From: Eudromia elegans
Taxonomy: Eukaryota > Chordata > Aves > Tinamiformes > Tinamidae
NCBI GenBank assembly: GCA_003342815.1
Contig: PTEX01000205.1
Coordinates: forward strand, 1,229,619-1,293,618
DNA length: 64,000 nt
Direction of reading: 5' to 3'
The notes beneath the pieces are model-generated. The model was given only the letters and a program-made list of their open reading frames with translations, ran no database searches and was not told the DNA's origin. A program made the position numbers and the translations under genes. Of the stretch, positions 41,401 through 54,521 are shown in pieces (the stretch's first letter is position 1; every line of letters begins with the position of its first letter).

Positions 41401-44400
41401 GCCGTTGCTATTGGACACTGGTCTCCGTTTCTCTTCCAGGGCCAACTAGGGTGACACCATGAGCACCCCATCCCTGAGCACCCCAGCTCTGAGCAGGTCC
41501 TGAGCCTTGAGGACTCACCTCAAAGGCAAAATCTGCAGGGTACCAACCCTCAAGCCCATCAAAACGCCCCCAATGACTTCTGGTTTCCCAGAACCTTGCA
41601 GGTTGCCCACATCTGGATCCACTTGAGAAGTCTGGTGTCATGTTTGGTTTGAATGGTTTTGCAGTGGAAGCTGTGGCAAATTTGCCCTTCAAACCACATC
41701 CCTCTCTGGAGCTGAAGCCTGATGTTTTGCAAGTAACTGCTATTTACCGCTATATAGTGATGCTTGCTGCTGTTTTTGAATATTCAAAAATTATTTCTAG
41801 TTACTCTTGAGAAAGATCCTTACTAGTGCTATCAGAGTTTTCTCTTTTTGCACCTAGTCTGGCTAGCACTCTAGAAGGCACCAATATATCTATCAAATAA
41901 GAGATTTAATGAAGAATGATCATCTCAGAGATTAAAGAGTATAGCACCAAACTGCATACTTTTATGTAGATATACATATACTTGTACACACACAGAAAAT
42001 AAAATAACCGTAGCTTATATAATATTGTTTAAGAAACAATTATGACTATCAACAAATACTTCCATTTCTGATATCAGTAATAAATTACTAGATTCATGTT
42101 TATATGATACATTTAATTATGTATTTATACAAGACTTTGTAGTAATTTCTTCTTAAACCAAGCTCCTCAATTGAGGAAAGTCAACTTAGGCTTTTCTTAA
42201 ATAACTCTAATCTTAAATTATATCAAGAATATAAATATCAATCTAAAAGGATAACATACTAACTATGATTTTAAGTGGTTGAGCTATCATTTAATTTGTT
42301 TTATTAGAGATATTATAAATGATGTTTCATATAAGAATATTATTCTCTCATTGCTTTCTAGGTAGAATTTCCACTAGTTTCATTAAAAGACCTCAATGTG
42401 AAACAGCTGCACGACTGTGAATTGGGCCCTGGCAAAAAACACTGCATTTTTATACCAGATCATTTGACGTGGCGATATGGCAGCAATTTAATTACAGACA
42501 CGCAAGAGCAATAAATAAAAGTCACATGGCCTATGTTTCAATAAAATAAAATCCACTTATTCTCTTTAACCAAAATGTCATTTCCCATTTATTTTCCTGC
42601 AATACAGTTGCCAATGTCCAATTTTTAGGCTCGATGCACAACAGTGATAAGGTCAAAAGCGGAGACACAGTGATGTGATTAGCCCTGTCCTGGGCTGCCT
42701 CATAAAAATGTCTTCCAGGCAGCACATGCTCTGCCATGCAAGAGAAATTGTTTACCAAAGAGTTCCACTGAAAGAGAAGTATGAAGATGCAGATGGTGCT
42801 ACCCTCACTTTTATCAGTTTCCTCCCGACTGGTTTGCGCTCTTTGTGGGGAGGGGGAATTAAAATGGATAAATAGAAAACTCGAGTATGGAATCATAAAC
42901 TGAGGTGGGTGGTCTGTCAGCTCGTATAACAGCTGCAGGTGACCTTATGAAGATGAGGTGTGATTCTCCAACCCCGTAATACTTGTGAGATGAGATATAT
43001 CATCTACTTGAGCATAGGCACTAACCCAAACAAAATGTGACCTGATGAGGTTTGGTTCACAGAGGTCCCCTCTCTCCGTGAGAATAGGTGGAGTTATAAG
43101 CATCAGTACCAAGCACTAATACAATATCACAGCAGAGGCTTTATTTATCATGCAGGGAGCGAAAACAAAGCTTTCTAATGGATTTATTAGTAGAAGAGAA
43201 CAGAAGAATCTGGTATGGACAAACTGCATGTTCCTCACGTCTCAGCTGCCAGGACTTCCTGCCCTCAGGCTTAGATACACTTATCTGGTTATAATTCAGT
43301 GAAGTTGTCTGATTTCAAGCCATTCCAAACAAACAATACATCTAGGGTATCATTCAAGGGTGTCCTGACACTGCAATATTTCTCATTTCAGTTTAAAATA
43401 AAAAATGGAGACGCTAATTGAATGTTCTTGCAAAGATGGGTTGTTCGTCCGAGAAATTGCTTATATTAATTTTATTTAACAGTTTAAGGACTATACAAAT
43501 TAAAATGAAGACAGTTTTAGCTGGATGAAATTATTCTGTAGCATGTACATCACAGGGAGACAGAGAAAAGCATATGGAATATATATATTCAGAGCCTGAT
43601 TGTGCTGTTTCATTGTATTCAAAAGCCTCTTTGACTTCACTAGAGATTTTACATATGTGACAGTTGCAGAAATGAGTCTTCAAATTGTACAGAAATCAAA
43701 TTTCCATGTTAAAGAGACCTTGTTCCTAATTTTACTTGGAAAAGAAAAGGGTTTTTTCCTATATTCCCTTGTCCCCCAAAGATATCCTTATTTTTTAGTC
43801 TTTCCAGATTTTTTTTTTTTTGGCAAGTGAGGGACACTGGAAAAAAAACCACTTTATATTTGCTATGGACAAATATGCCACTGAAACAAGTGTTCAGTAT
43901 CAAGAGCAGTGTTAGGAGTAGACAGAAACACAGGTAATATCATTTGTGTCCCAGTGCTCAAAATAAAATATTAATGGCAGCATTTCTTGAGAAATTAAAT
44001 TACTAGGAAATAAATTCAAAAAACAATGCATTCTACTGTCTTGTTGAAAAGCCTTGCACAAATTTTGTTCAAATTAATGTCCCTCTGCCTTTGGCACACA
44101 TACTTTATGACCTTGACAGAAGTTCCCAAGTCTGTTTTTTTCTTATTTAATGGTCATATTTTGCATGTACTCACTGACATATGGAAAAAGTATAACCATT
44201 GGCAAGGTCTAAACGGGTGAACGCCATTTGTTTGCAAGAGCTACAAGAAATTCTGTGTTCTGTTTACACCCCACTCAAACCAATACACTTTATATTTTAG
44301 CTAATCTTGAAATGATGTCAAACGCACTGATGCAAAAGGGTTTCATGTGATCATCTCAGACTGTTCATCTCTTTATTCCACCTCCTCAGAATTCTTTCAA

Positions 44401-47315
44401 ATCAACTGACTTTTCTCCTTGATGTTATTTTATTTCTTTTTTTTTCCGTCTTACAAGGTTTAGCCCATACTTTCTTAAAGAAGACTAAGGATTATGAGCT
44501 AAAAAAAGACCCGTTTTCATTCCTACTCAACCTTTAGCAGTGATTATTAAATAACTTCAGTTCTCACTAACCTAATCTTAAGCTTCTAGTATACAACATG
44601 ATCAACATCAGTAAAAAAAAAAAAAAAAAAAATATTTCTATATTACTACTATTTCAAAGAAAATTAAAGGAAGGGAACAGAACATTATGACTAATCTATC
44701 TAGTTTCTGTTAGCCAAAATCAATTCTACCTTACAAATTTTAAATACAAATTTAAATGACCTGCCAATACATTAAAAATGTTAACACATTTTAGATATAT
44801 TTAAAATATTATTCAAACAGGTTAACAATATCCCACAAGCCTCGAAAGCAGCAGCCTTCATTGAATACCTGGACTGTGTGCTACTGTAGCAAGCCTAGCT
44901 GGGGCTATGACGGGGCTAAAAAGTTCCTTTCTTTCATAATAAAGTCACCAAGAAACAGGTATTTTGGACCTGCTCCAACAATTGGGTAGGAACTATCAAA
45001 TGAGGAAATTCAGCGTTCCTCCATGGTGCTTAGATCTTGCACTAATACATTGAATCAAGGTCAGACCAAGAGCCTATCTCCTCCTCCTGTCTCTACCACA
45101 AGGCCATCCATCTCTACCACTTTTGTTATTAAAATAATATTAATAAATGTCTTCCATAGCCATAAATATTTTTTTCTAGCAAGCTTTTTAACTATTGTTC
45201 CACTTATGAAGATACATCCCACTATGGTAAATTTTAAAGACACTTTTCCCAAATTGATGCAAACATGGTTAAATCTAAGATCCCACAGCAATATAATAAA
45301 TATTCATCAGTACTGCCTTTGCCTTTATACACTTACCAAGCTTCCAAATAGCTAAATAACACAAATTTGTTACAGTGGTAACAGCAACACAATTATGGTT
45401 AGCGGCCTGCCGCTGCTACCATCCAAACTTCAGCTCACAATAATATAAAACTCTTGACAGGCCACTCATGCATCAAACTTAAAATTTATGGTGGGAAAAA
45501 AAAAAAGAAAGAAAAAAGAAAAAGGAGAAATTATTTTAACAACTGAAAATTTATGGACCTGCCAGATGGCAAAACAACATATGGAACAGAATAAAGAGAT
45601 GTACAACAAGAAAAAGGGAAAAAAAGATATGTGCATTGCATGTAGGCTTTCTACTTAGAGTTATCTTGGCACTTCTGGGAGGAAAAAAACCAGAAGTGTT
45701 TCTTAAAAGCACTTTTAAGAACTAAAGAACCTGAGGGAACGTGCTCCATGCCACCAGCTCCAATCCAACTCGGGAGAGAGAGAAGTCAGTCCAGCCCGAT
45801 GGCGCGTTTGGGACTTGTGCACCTGGAGCTGCAGCGGCCTCCTCAGAGCAGCTAATGCCACCCTCCCTTCAGGACCAGAGCGTTGATGGGGCAGAGAAAC
45901 CTTTCCCCTCTCATTTGGTTTTCAACAGCACACTGCAAACCAAACGAGTAGAAATCCACAACTTGGAGTTATTCGTACCACCCCTGTAGCCACCTTGCCC
46001 AATGAGACTTGCTCTACACGTGGGGGAAGAAGGTGAGGGAGAGAAAAAGAGAAGCAGAGGGAGACCTTTCCTGCAGAGAGTGGCCTGCAGCACCCAAGTT
46101 AGGCTCCTGCCCAAACCTGCCTGGTCTAAGTGTCTTTTCATGAGCTCCAGGGAGGACAACGAAGGTGGAGCCAGCTGCAAAGAGCTTCCCAAGACAAAGG
46201 GGCCTTGCCCAAGATTTCCTCTAGGCTGGGTCAAGCTGACCCTGACTACTCAAGGAGGTTCTCGGGGATTATCACTGAATCAAGGGCCCCCAATAAAGGA
46301 AAAAACCTCACCCACCTCCTCACACACAGTGTAGTATCAGAGTGCAACGACAGGAGGCTGGGTTACTAAAATTAAAAAAAGAATGCATTCCAAATCTCTG
46401 GGTGCTAGCACCCAGCGAATCAACACGTATAATTAATATATGGTAGCAAAAATAAATAAATAAAGTGTATTTCAATATGCAGTGTTCTTGATTTTTATGG
46501 TGTTTTTGATTACTCACTAATTTGCAAAATGTGGTAATCGGCAGTGTGCATCACCACCCTTAGTGAAGTCATACTGTACTTTAGTCAACAGGCTGATGAA
46601 CTAATGTGTTGCACCAGCAAGCAATATTCCTTATTAAAGAAAAAAAATGGAAGGGCCTTATAAAGGGCCTTAATCTTATTTATAGAATATATATATATTT
46701 AAAAAAAAAAACCAAAAACAGTTTACAACTTTCAGCCTATGAACAGCAAACACTGAGTTGCTGTAGAGCCTACAATTGTGTTATGGTGATATAAATTAAT
46801 ATATTAACAAATAATAATGTGACCAAAGTCTATTCGGATTTTTTTTTTGGCCCATATTTTGTATTTTAGTATCTCCACTTAAAACTAGTTAAAAAAAACC
46901 CTGGGTGATACCCAGAGGGTGATTATAACTCAGTATGGATCAACAGCCTAACTTCCAACACCCAATTTTAAGAAACATATGTTCTCTTCAACAGATATAC
47001 AAGTGTTATCATTGGCACGGCTATAAATAAGCATTAAATCCTCATCAGTCAAAATAAGGAGCACTCTAACATTTCACTTTCGTCAGATAATATCATCTCT
47101 GGAAAAATGCTAAGTCTAAATGATAGCATATTTATTATTTGACAAAAACTCACAAAATATTTTGGTTTAATTCCCAGCTGATTTACAAAATAGATTTTTT
47201 AACAGTTGCTACCACAGTACCAGCATGTTTCTTTTTTTCTTTCCCTGTGAATTCTTTGAATGCTTTCACACTAAAGTGCCTTTTCATGTCTTATCTTTTT
47301 TAAATCAGGGAAAAA
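41401..47315. other. Intergenic, no gene seen; candidate elements
   Basis: Stretches at 42380-42880 and 43120-43560 read like non-coding elements (for example GCAATTTAATTAC near 42483 and GAGCAATAAATAAAAG near 42507). Simple repeats lie at 44613-44632 (A20) and 45498-45525. A GC-richer patch at 45740-46330 has no recognisable coding content. Confidence 0.5.
44613..44632. repeat. A20 homopolymer
   Basis: Uninterrupted A run. Confidence 0.95.
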
Positions 47316-47319
47316 AATC

Positions 47320-47640
47320 ACCTACCCGCGCTTTCCTGCGGCCACACGAGCCCAACGGGAGCAGCGGAACCCGTGGGTCGCTCCGGAGTCACCTGTTGAC
47401 TCTGCTGTGTTCGGAACAGAGGCGTTTGTGCCCCCGCAGCCCGGGGGCTCCGGAGGGCACCGTGATGCTCCGCAGCGCGCGTGGGCTGCCGCGCTCGGCC
47501 GCAGCCGGGCACCGCGTCGCAAGCGGCCGCGGCTCTGAGTTTGGGGCAGAACTCGAAAATAAACGGGGCTATCCTTAATCCGTTCCCGGGCAAAATGCCC
47601 CTTAAAGCAGCCCTGGGCCTTTTGTTTCATTCTGTTCACG
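47320..47640. other. Isolated CpG island
   Basis: About 300 bp with dense CpG (gcagcgcgcg, gcggccgcgg and similar) sit inside AT-rich DNA, about 3.5 kb from the main CpG cluster. Open frames on three frames reflect composition. It could mark a promoter of a non-coding transcript or a Polycomb-recruiting element. Confidence 0.7.
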
Positions 47641-48539
47641 TGCGGGTTTATTTGGAGATGGATAAATAATCAATGTATCCAGAGGTTCCTTGGGACACTC
47701 TGAAAGTTACCACGTAAAATGACTGCCAGGGCAGAGCTGAGATGCTGCATTATAGAATTAACGCATAAAATATTATCATGTGCAATTGCATTCGTGTTAT
47801 CACTGTCTCTTTGTAAATCTCGAGAGATTTACAGCACCACACACTGGAGCAAGGCTTTCTGATATTTATAATGTTTCCCTGTTTGCAGCTTCTTGGAGCA
47901 AAACGTATAGACTCCTCTAAAATCCAGCATGGTGTGTCAGAAATAGCAGTGTCCACTCACAGGATTTATAGCAGTGCAGAGAGCACAGGCAGACCCGGTA
48001 CCACAGTAACTGCAAGCTACCAAACAGCTGCATGGCATTTACTCAAAATACTTTATGCATTTAGCACACTTATTGAGCGGAACTTGAAATAGGCTCATTG
48101 TTTATTTGGGCATGGCAGAGGGGAAATTTTGTTTCTTTACTAGACTTTCAGAATATAAACAGGTCTGGATTGTAAAACTCTTTCATCGTACTTCTACAGG
48201 TAAAAATATTATTTCAACTAGTAATAGTTTTGATTTGGGAAAAGTTGAAAGACTTTGGAACTTTTCCCTCAGTTTAACTCAAAGCCCTTTTTGCAAAGGG
48301 GCAGCCAAATTGTTCTTGCATAGCTTTCATATCAGAAGTAAATTGTTTACAGCTTTTGAGAGGTTGAGGATTTTATATTAATATTTCCTCATTTATCACC
48401 AGAAAAAAAAAAAGTTATGAGCCTGTAGCTTTCTGATTGTTATCAACAGTCAGCATGCACTAACTAAATATTGCACTAACAGTAAAATAATTTCCTTTTA
48501 ATTACTGTGACCTTAAAGTATGTGTCCAAGCTTCATAAG

Positions 48540-48600
48540 GAACATAGCACTGATGTCAATGGGAGTTTTGCCAGAATAAGAAATGAAGAATTTGGCCCTT
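48540..48600. repeat. Ancient amniote repeat fragment
   Basis: GTCAATGGGAGTTTTGCC (48555-48572) followed by 'gaagaatttggccctt'. This is the well-preserved 'tcaatgggag...tttggccc' pattern of old reptile/bird repeats. Confidence 0.5.
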
Positions 48601-49439
48601 TATCTGCAACTACTGACAACACTGCACAATATTATGCTGCACTGGGTGCAGAAGGGAACCTGGAGTATCTAAATATGCAGCAGAGTTATCAAAGGAGTGT
48701 AAGTACCGTGTGACAGAGGCAGAAATTAGAAACCCTAGTGACAGTAAGACATTCTAGACGAGCAAGTTAATACATTTTAGGGGGTGTTTTGGTTTGTTTA
48801 TTAGCTGTGCTTTTTGCTACAGGCAATAAATATAATGAGAAGGAGAAATACGATATAAAACAGGTTTGTTCCTTAAGCTTGTGACCCCAGAGCAGGAAGA
48901 TACTAAAAGCCCTTTATAGTATATATTAACAGAAACACTCCGTTTGCCATGGGACTGTTTACTGCACCTGAATTCTCCTAACAGAAAACACCATTTTCAC
49001 AGTCAAGTTCAAGTTCCCTCATTGCTACTACTACTACTTAGCAGACAAGAAATTAGATGGTATAATGTGGTCAATTTTCAGCTCTTTGCATTGAGGCTAA
49101 AAAAAAAAGCATTTTACTGGAAAGGACCTGACCAAGCTATATAAGTAACTGCTACATGAGTATATACACCTTTATCTGAGAGAACACACATTTCAGAAAC
49201 ATCCTGGAAAAAATCTGTGCCAGCTAGGGAACCTTGCACACAATTTCAGCAATAACACAGCAATAACTCCAGACTTACTATGGGTATTTCTATGTGTAAA
49301 TAGAGACCTTCTTATGTATGAGACCAAACAACAAAATTTAACCTTGTTCAATAATACTAGTTGCTAGTAATGTACTTTATACGAAAGAAAAACTGGGAAG
49401 AGATTAAAAGTGCAGTACCTGTAAAGTCCTTTATACTGT

Positions 49440-49520
49440 GCCTGGAGCCTGCTCCCACTCAACAGGAGCCTCCCATTGATTTCAGGGGGGGCTGGTTCAA
49501 ACCCTGCTTTCAGGGCTCAT
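49440..49520. repeat. Ancient amniote repeat fragment
   Basis: 'ctggagcctgctcccactc' and CTCCCATTGATTTCAGGG (49470-49487) resemble the same old repeat type. Confidence 0.45.
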
Positions 49521-51159
49521 GGGTTTCACCTGCTTAATATAGTTGCATCTCCTGGTAGGTTTTTTTCCCCATTACTGTTTATAGGAGCATTCAACAATTT
49601 GCTATGTGATAAAAAATGGTTGTGGAAACATAAACCATGTTGCATGTAGATCAAAAGCACAAGATAAACAACTGCTACCAATACCACGGTGGAAAACTAA
49701 TCCACCAACGGGAAAGAAATATTTTTTTCCCTTTTTTTTTCTGTTTTTTTTTGAAGCCAACTACCCAGGCAGTTCTAGATGCTCATAGTCAGAATACTCA
49801 CCTCCCCGAGGTCTTTCTGCAAGCCAAGATGGTAAATAAAAATAAATAACTAAACCCATATGGATCTAAAAATCTGACTGACATTAAAATTGTTATAAGC
49901 TAATAACCTGCTTCACTCACCCATGTAAAAGATAATGATTTTGATTTATATGAAAACACTAAAATTATGTATGTAACTGCCTGTATTACAGCTCCACTTC
50001 CTAAACCAAACCTAGCAGCAACCAAAAGTCCAAGGGTTGAACAGCTTTCGATAAAGCGTAACGACAAGGGAAATAATAATAATATTATGTATCTGCAGAT
50101 ATTAAAAGCTATCTTAAGTCTTGTGGTATTGACAAGATATTTACAAAATATTGATTTATCTATAATATTATGTATTTGTGACATCTCTTAATTTGTATTG
50201 CAGAGTAGGGAGGAAAAAATCTATTCAGTGCCTATGTTATCTAGCAGGTAATTGTTTTCAGGATACGTATTTTAGATAATAAGTAGAAACTGCACTTGCT
50301 CTTTTAGGATCTTTTTATTATTATTTCTCAATGTAATCAGCTTCCCTTACATGCTTCATGTTGGTGTAAATTTTCACCACTCAAATATCAAAGAAAGGTG
50401 AAATTTTACATTTAAATTAGTATCTGTTTCCAGAAAAAAAAAAATGTTCTTCTTTCAGGGGCATTATATGTACTCAAGTTCACTCCTAACGCGTGAGCTA
50501 CGTGAGGTCTGTTGGCCTGCAACCTGCAAGGGTAGCTACCAGGGTAGCTCTTCTATTTTTCACTATGAATTGTAAGTAAAATCTAGTCAAAATAAAAAGG
50601 AGAAAGGACTACTCAATAGCATTAGTGGGAGATTTTCTTAATGAAGATCTGAGGTGATCATTTTATATTCTACAGTAAATTGTGGACAGAAAATGGGCCT
50701 CATAAGGAATTCCAAACCTTACTCCGCTTGGTTTATATTTTTGAATGGGTTTTAAGTGTCTGGCACATCACTGATTCCCTTCTGGAAGGTGCAGATTTGA
50801 GGACATGTTCAACCCTGCTCTAAGTTTAGAAAGTTTCAAAATAAAAGACAAGTATTCCCACTGTCCCTGCCCTCTAGTATCTCTTATAGGTAAGGAAGTT
50901 TCTGAAGCCATTGCTCAACACTGAGGAGACCGACTAAGGAGAAGAAAAAAAAATGTAGGAGGGGAAGAAAATGACAGAAACGCATGTGCTTTTGCATTTG
51001 TTCTGAGTTTTGTGTTTTTTCTATTTTTTTTTTTTTTTCCCAGAATTATATCCATCTGGGTGAAACAGCCAATTCCCCGGTAAATTAATGGTCTGATGAC
51101 TCAGGGAAATGTAGAGCTAGGTTCTAGTTGTAAAGTACACGTAGATGAAGGGAAGGAGC

Positions 51160-51490
51160 GCGCAGAGGTGAGGCTGGCTTGGCGGAGCGCACGCTCCTGC
51201 GTTAGATCTTCACTTGGGAAGGGCAGCTCCAGCTCCCACGCCAAGCTCGCAGCCCCCGCATTGAAACCCACCTGCAAAGGGGAGCCCAACGCGGCGCCTC
51301 GACGGCGGGAGCCCCGCTCCGGGCTCGCTGCTGCCCGAGGACCCCGTCCCGCACCTCCCGCGAGGGGAGGCAAGGACCCTGCCTTGCGCTCAGGGATCGC
51401 TCCGCGCTCTCCAAAGCGGCGATGTCAGCAGAAGCTCCGCAACCGGCCGGCTAAAATCTGCAGCGCGGGGGGCTCTCTCTCTCTCTTTTT
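51160..51490. other. CpG island (truncated by the gap)
   Basis: The sequence changes abruptly from AT-rich to CpG-dense at about 51160 and stays so until the T run before the gap. No coding gene is recognised; long frames here continue into N and are artefacts. Confidence 0.75.
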
Positions 51491-51510
51491 TCCTTTTTTT
51501 TTTTTTTTTT

Positions 51511-52410
51511 NNNNNNNNNNNNNNNNNNNNNNNNNNNNNNNNNNNNNNNNNNNNNNNNNNNNNNNNNNNNNNNNNNNNNNNNNNNNNNNNNNNNNNNNNN
51601 NNNNNNNNNNNNNNNNNNNNNNNNNNNNNNNNNNNNNNNNNNNNNNNNNNNNNNNNNNNNNNNNNNNNNNNNNNNNNNNNNNNNNNNNNNNNNNNNNNNN
51701 NNNNNNNNNNNNNNNNNNNNNNNNNNNNNNNNNNNNNNNNNNNNNNNNNNNNNNNNNNNNNNNNNNNNNNNNNNNNNNNNNNNNNNNNNNNNNNNNNNNN
51801 NNNNNNNNNNNNNNNNNNNNNNNNNNNNNNNNNNNNNNNNNNNNNNNNNNNNNNNNNNNNNNNNNNNNNNNNNNNNNNNNNNNNNNNNNNNNNNNNNNNN
51901 NNNNNNNNNNNNNNNNNNNNNNNNNNNNNNNNNNNNNNNNNNNNNNNNNNNNNNNNNNNNNNNNNNNNNNNNNNNNNNNNNNNNNNNNNNNNNNNNNNNN
52001 NNNNNNNNNNNNNNNNNNNNNNNNNNNNNNNNNNNNNNNNNNNNNNNNNNNNNNNNNNNNNNNNNNNNNNNNNNNNNNNNNNNNNNNNNNNNNNNNNNNN
52101 NNNNNNNNNNNNNNNNNNNNNNNNNNNNNNNNNNNNNNNNNNNNNNNNNNNNNNNNNNNNNNNNNNNNNNNNNNNNNNNNNNNNNNNNNNNNNNNNNNNN
52201 NNNNNNNNNNNNNNNNNNNNNNNNNNNNNNNNNNNNNNNNNNNNNNNNNNNNNNNNNNNNNNNNNNNNNNNNNNNNNNNNNNNNNNNNNNNNNNNNNNNN
52301 NNNNNNNNNNNNNNNNNNNNNNNNNNNNNNNNNNNNNNNNNNNNNNNNNNNNNNNNNNNNNNNNNNNNNNNNNNNNNNNNNNNNNNNNNNNNNNNNNNNN
52401 NNNNNNNNNN
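51511..52410. other. Assembly gap (900 N)
   Basis: Exactly 900 N. It is preceded by T17 (51494-51510) and followed by A32 (52411-52442). The content is unknown; given the flanking CpG island it may be GC-rich DNA lost in sequencing. Confidence 1.
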
Positions 52411-52445
<35 letters not shown>

Positions 52446-52629
52446 GCTTTGCAAACTTAAAAAGAAGAATGACATTAGTGCCATTCTGCTGTCTGAGCCA
52501 GCAATGATTATTTGGTCTGTTTGCTCCCATTCAGAGTTAATACACGACAATAGTTTTACTCTGCGCTGCTTGACATGAAACCACTGGGGTTGGGCAATTC
52601 TGCTCCAAACAAACACAACTTCTACACCC

Positions 52630-53530
52630 ATCCCTGGAAGAGCGAGCCGAGAGCTGAGCGAGTTTTGCAATGGAGAAAAGCATCACTTACCACGGCGGGA
52701 TCTAGAGCTCGGCAAATGCTGCCAGGAGGTCTGAGAAGGGAAAAACTGGAAGGGAAGCGCAAAAGGCAGAAAGTTGGAAAGGGGGATTTGTGTGTGTGTG
52801 TGCGGAAGCCAAAGGGAAATGCGAGCACAGCGCTCCCTGCTCTCCCTGGTCGCCACCAAAACAAAGATCCAGGAGTTAAGGGAGCAAAGCGGTGCCAGAT
52901 CTGCACAGAGAGCTGCTCAGGGCCAAGCACCGGCTTCTCACTCCCTCCAGCTAGCGACAAGGGTTAATGCTCCGGAGGGACAGGCTACGCTGCCCCTGCC
53001 ACTATTGGCTAGGAAAGAAAGCAGGTTTAAGGTAAATTTGCAGGCGCTCTGCAAGCCGAGAAGGAACAATTTTAAATTGAATGCAACAGTGATGATAATA
53101 ATAACAGTAATAATAATAGAGCCCGTCCTGATCCAGTAGGCTAAAAAATAAAGGTGCCTCCTCTGTCCCCCTGCCCCAGCATTGGGCAAAGGCTTCGCGG
53201 TCCAAACGCCCCCAAACCAACCCCCGCAGCCCGCGGCTGTTCGAGACCAGGAGGACTTTGGGAATCCCTTGAAAAAAAAAATACTAAATATACATAAATT
53301 CGGGAAAGCAAGAAAGAAAAAGAGAGAAAGGACGGGGGCAAGGGGTGTGGTGCAGGCTCCAGCGCTAAATACAAAGGTTGAGCATCCCAGTTAGAGAAGA
53401 TCAACAGTTTTCTCCAGAACTAAATGAGCCGCCGGGGGTTCTGTTTAAATGCAGAGGTTCAGGTGTGTGTCTGGGCACACGCGTGACTCGTCTTCCCTCC
53501 GCGCCCCGTGGAAATATGGGGGCGCTTCCC
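52630..53530. other. Moderately CpG-rich DNA
   Basis: Patchy CpG with no recognisable protein. A short GT run lies at 52788-52801, and an AT-rich islet with several TAATAATAA words lies at 53090-53125. Confidence 0.5.

Positions 53531-53567
<37 letters not shown>
53531..53567. repeat. (TAA)12 microsatellite
   Basis: Uninterrupted TAA/ATA units between two CpG-rich blocks. Confidence 0.95.
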
Positions 53568-53568
<1 letters not shown>

Positions 53569-53619
53569 TCTAGCTAGAGGAAAAATATATATGCGTTTAT
53601 ATACATTCTTATACATCCA

Positions 53620-54115
53620 GGGAAAGGTAGCAGTAAATGGTGCCCGTGGGGAGACCCTGAGCGAAGCTTTCCCTTGGGGGACCGAGGTGCGGACTGGCCC
53701 TTCCTGAGGGCTTTTGAAGCGGACGGGCGACATGATGGACACGGGCTTTATTGTCGCCTCTTGTAGCAGCCCGGGGCGAGCGGGGAGCAGAGGGGAGAGG
53801 GGATGGGGGGCACGCGGCACCCAAGGTGCGGGCCGGGGCCGCTGCGCGCCCGCGCTGCGCCCGTCCCGGCGCGGAAAGGGCAGCACGGAGGCGACGGAGG
53901 GGGGGACCCGAGGGGTGCAAGAGGGAGGCTTCCCAGAGTGAACTGTCGCCGTGCGGTCTCCAGCCAGCCTCGCTCCACTCAGAGCGGCCACTCGGGCAAC
54001 TTTGGAACTCGGGGCCGCAGCTCGGGGCTGAGGGACAAGGCGGCCGCTGCCCAGGTGCGTCCCGCACCCTCCCCGCCGGTCCTCCCCGCTCCGCACCGGC
54101 CCCTGGGGGGGGGGA
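53620..54115. other. CpG island
   Basis: Very dense CpG with no coding gene recognised. The 301- and 201-codon minus-strand frames across it have low-complexity Pro/Ala/Arg content and no domain, so they are compositional. Confidence 0.75.
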
Positions 54116-54239
54116 AAGTGAAATAATAATAAATAGGCAAATAAACCCCACGTCATGAGCAAGATTAGGAAGAACATTTCTGATAACAGGGGATGTAATT
54201 TTGTCATCATACAAAAGGCTTTAAAATCACTTTGCGCTG

Positions 54240-54460
54240 CTAAACAATGAGCGCTGAGAATTATGACTATTTGCTTAAAACAGCCCCGCAGTCTGCAAAC
54301 GGAATAAACGCCGAGCCCGTGTATTTGTTCCTCGGATCCATCATGTGATGTCGATACATCAGCAATAAAATATGATGGGCCATATACAGTATAATGAGAT
54401 TTTACTAAGGGGAGAAATGCAAGAAAGGAATCCATTACCGCAACCTCCCTCTCTTCCCAC
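54240..54460. other. Candidate conserved non-coding element between CpG islands
   Basis: Complex, repeat-free AT-rich DNA starts at 'aaacaatgagcgctgagaattatg' and continues to 'agaaaggaatccattaccgc'. It resembles enhancer sequence of developmental genes; conservation is not tested. Confidence 0.3.
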
Positions 54461-54470
54461 GAGGCTCCAC

Positions 54471-54521
54471 TTTTTTTTCTTTTTCCTTTTTTTTTTTTCT
54501 TTTTTTCTTTTTTTTTTTCTG
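54471..54521. repeat. T-rich low-complexity tract
   Basis: T runs broken by single C and G. Confidence 0.9.

Larger units (their letters stand above)
47641..51155. other. Intergenic; element-like start, then ordinary DNA with old repeats
   Basis: 47650-48000 is complex sequence with homeodomain-type words and an imperfect palindrome GTAAATCTC-GA-GAGATTTAC (47813-47832). Old repeat fragments lie at 48540-48600 and 49440-49520. No coding exon is supported. Confidence 0.5.

Noticed and set aside
51096..52670. Long open frames of 359-454 codons across the gap
   Set aside because: They are mostly N translated as X, joined to homopolymer Phe/Lys runs; artefact of the gap.
53530..54435. 301-codon minus-strand frame
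   Set aside because: It lies in a CpG island, has Pro/Ala/Arg composition, runs into the (TAA)n repeat as a poly-Tyr tail and has no domain.
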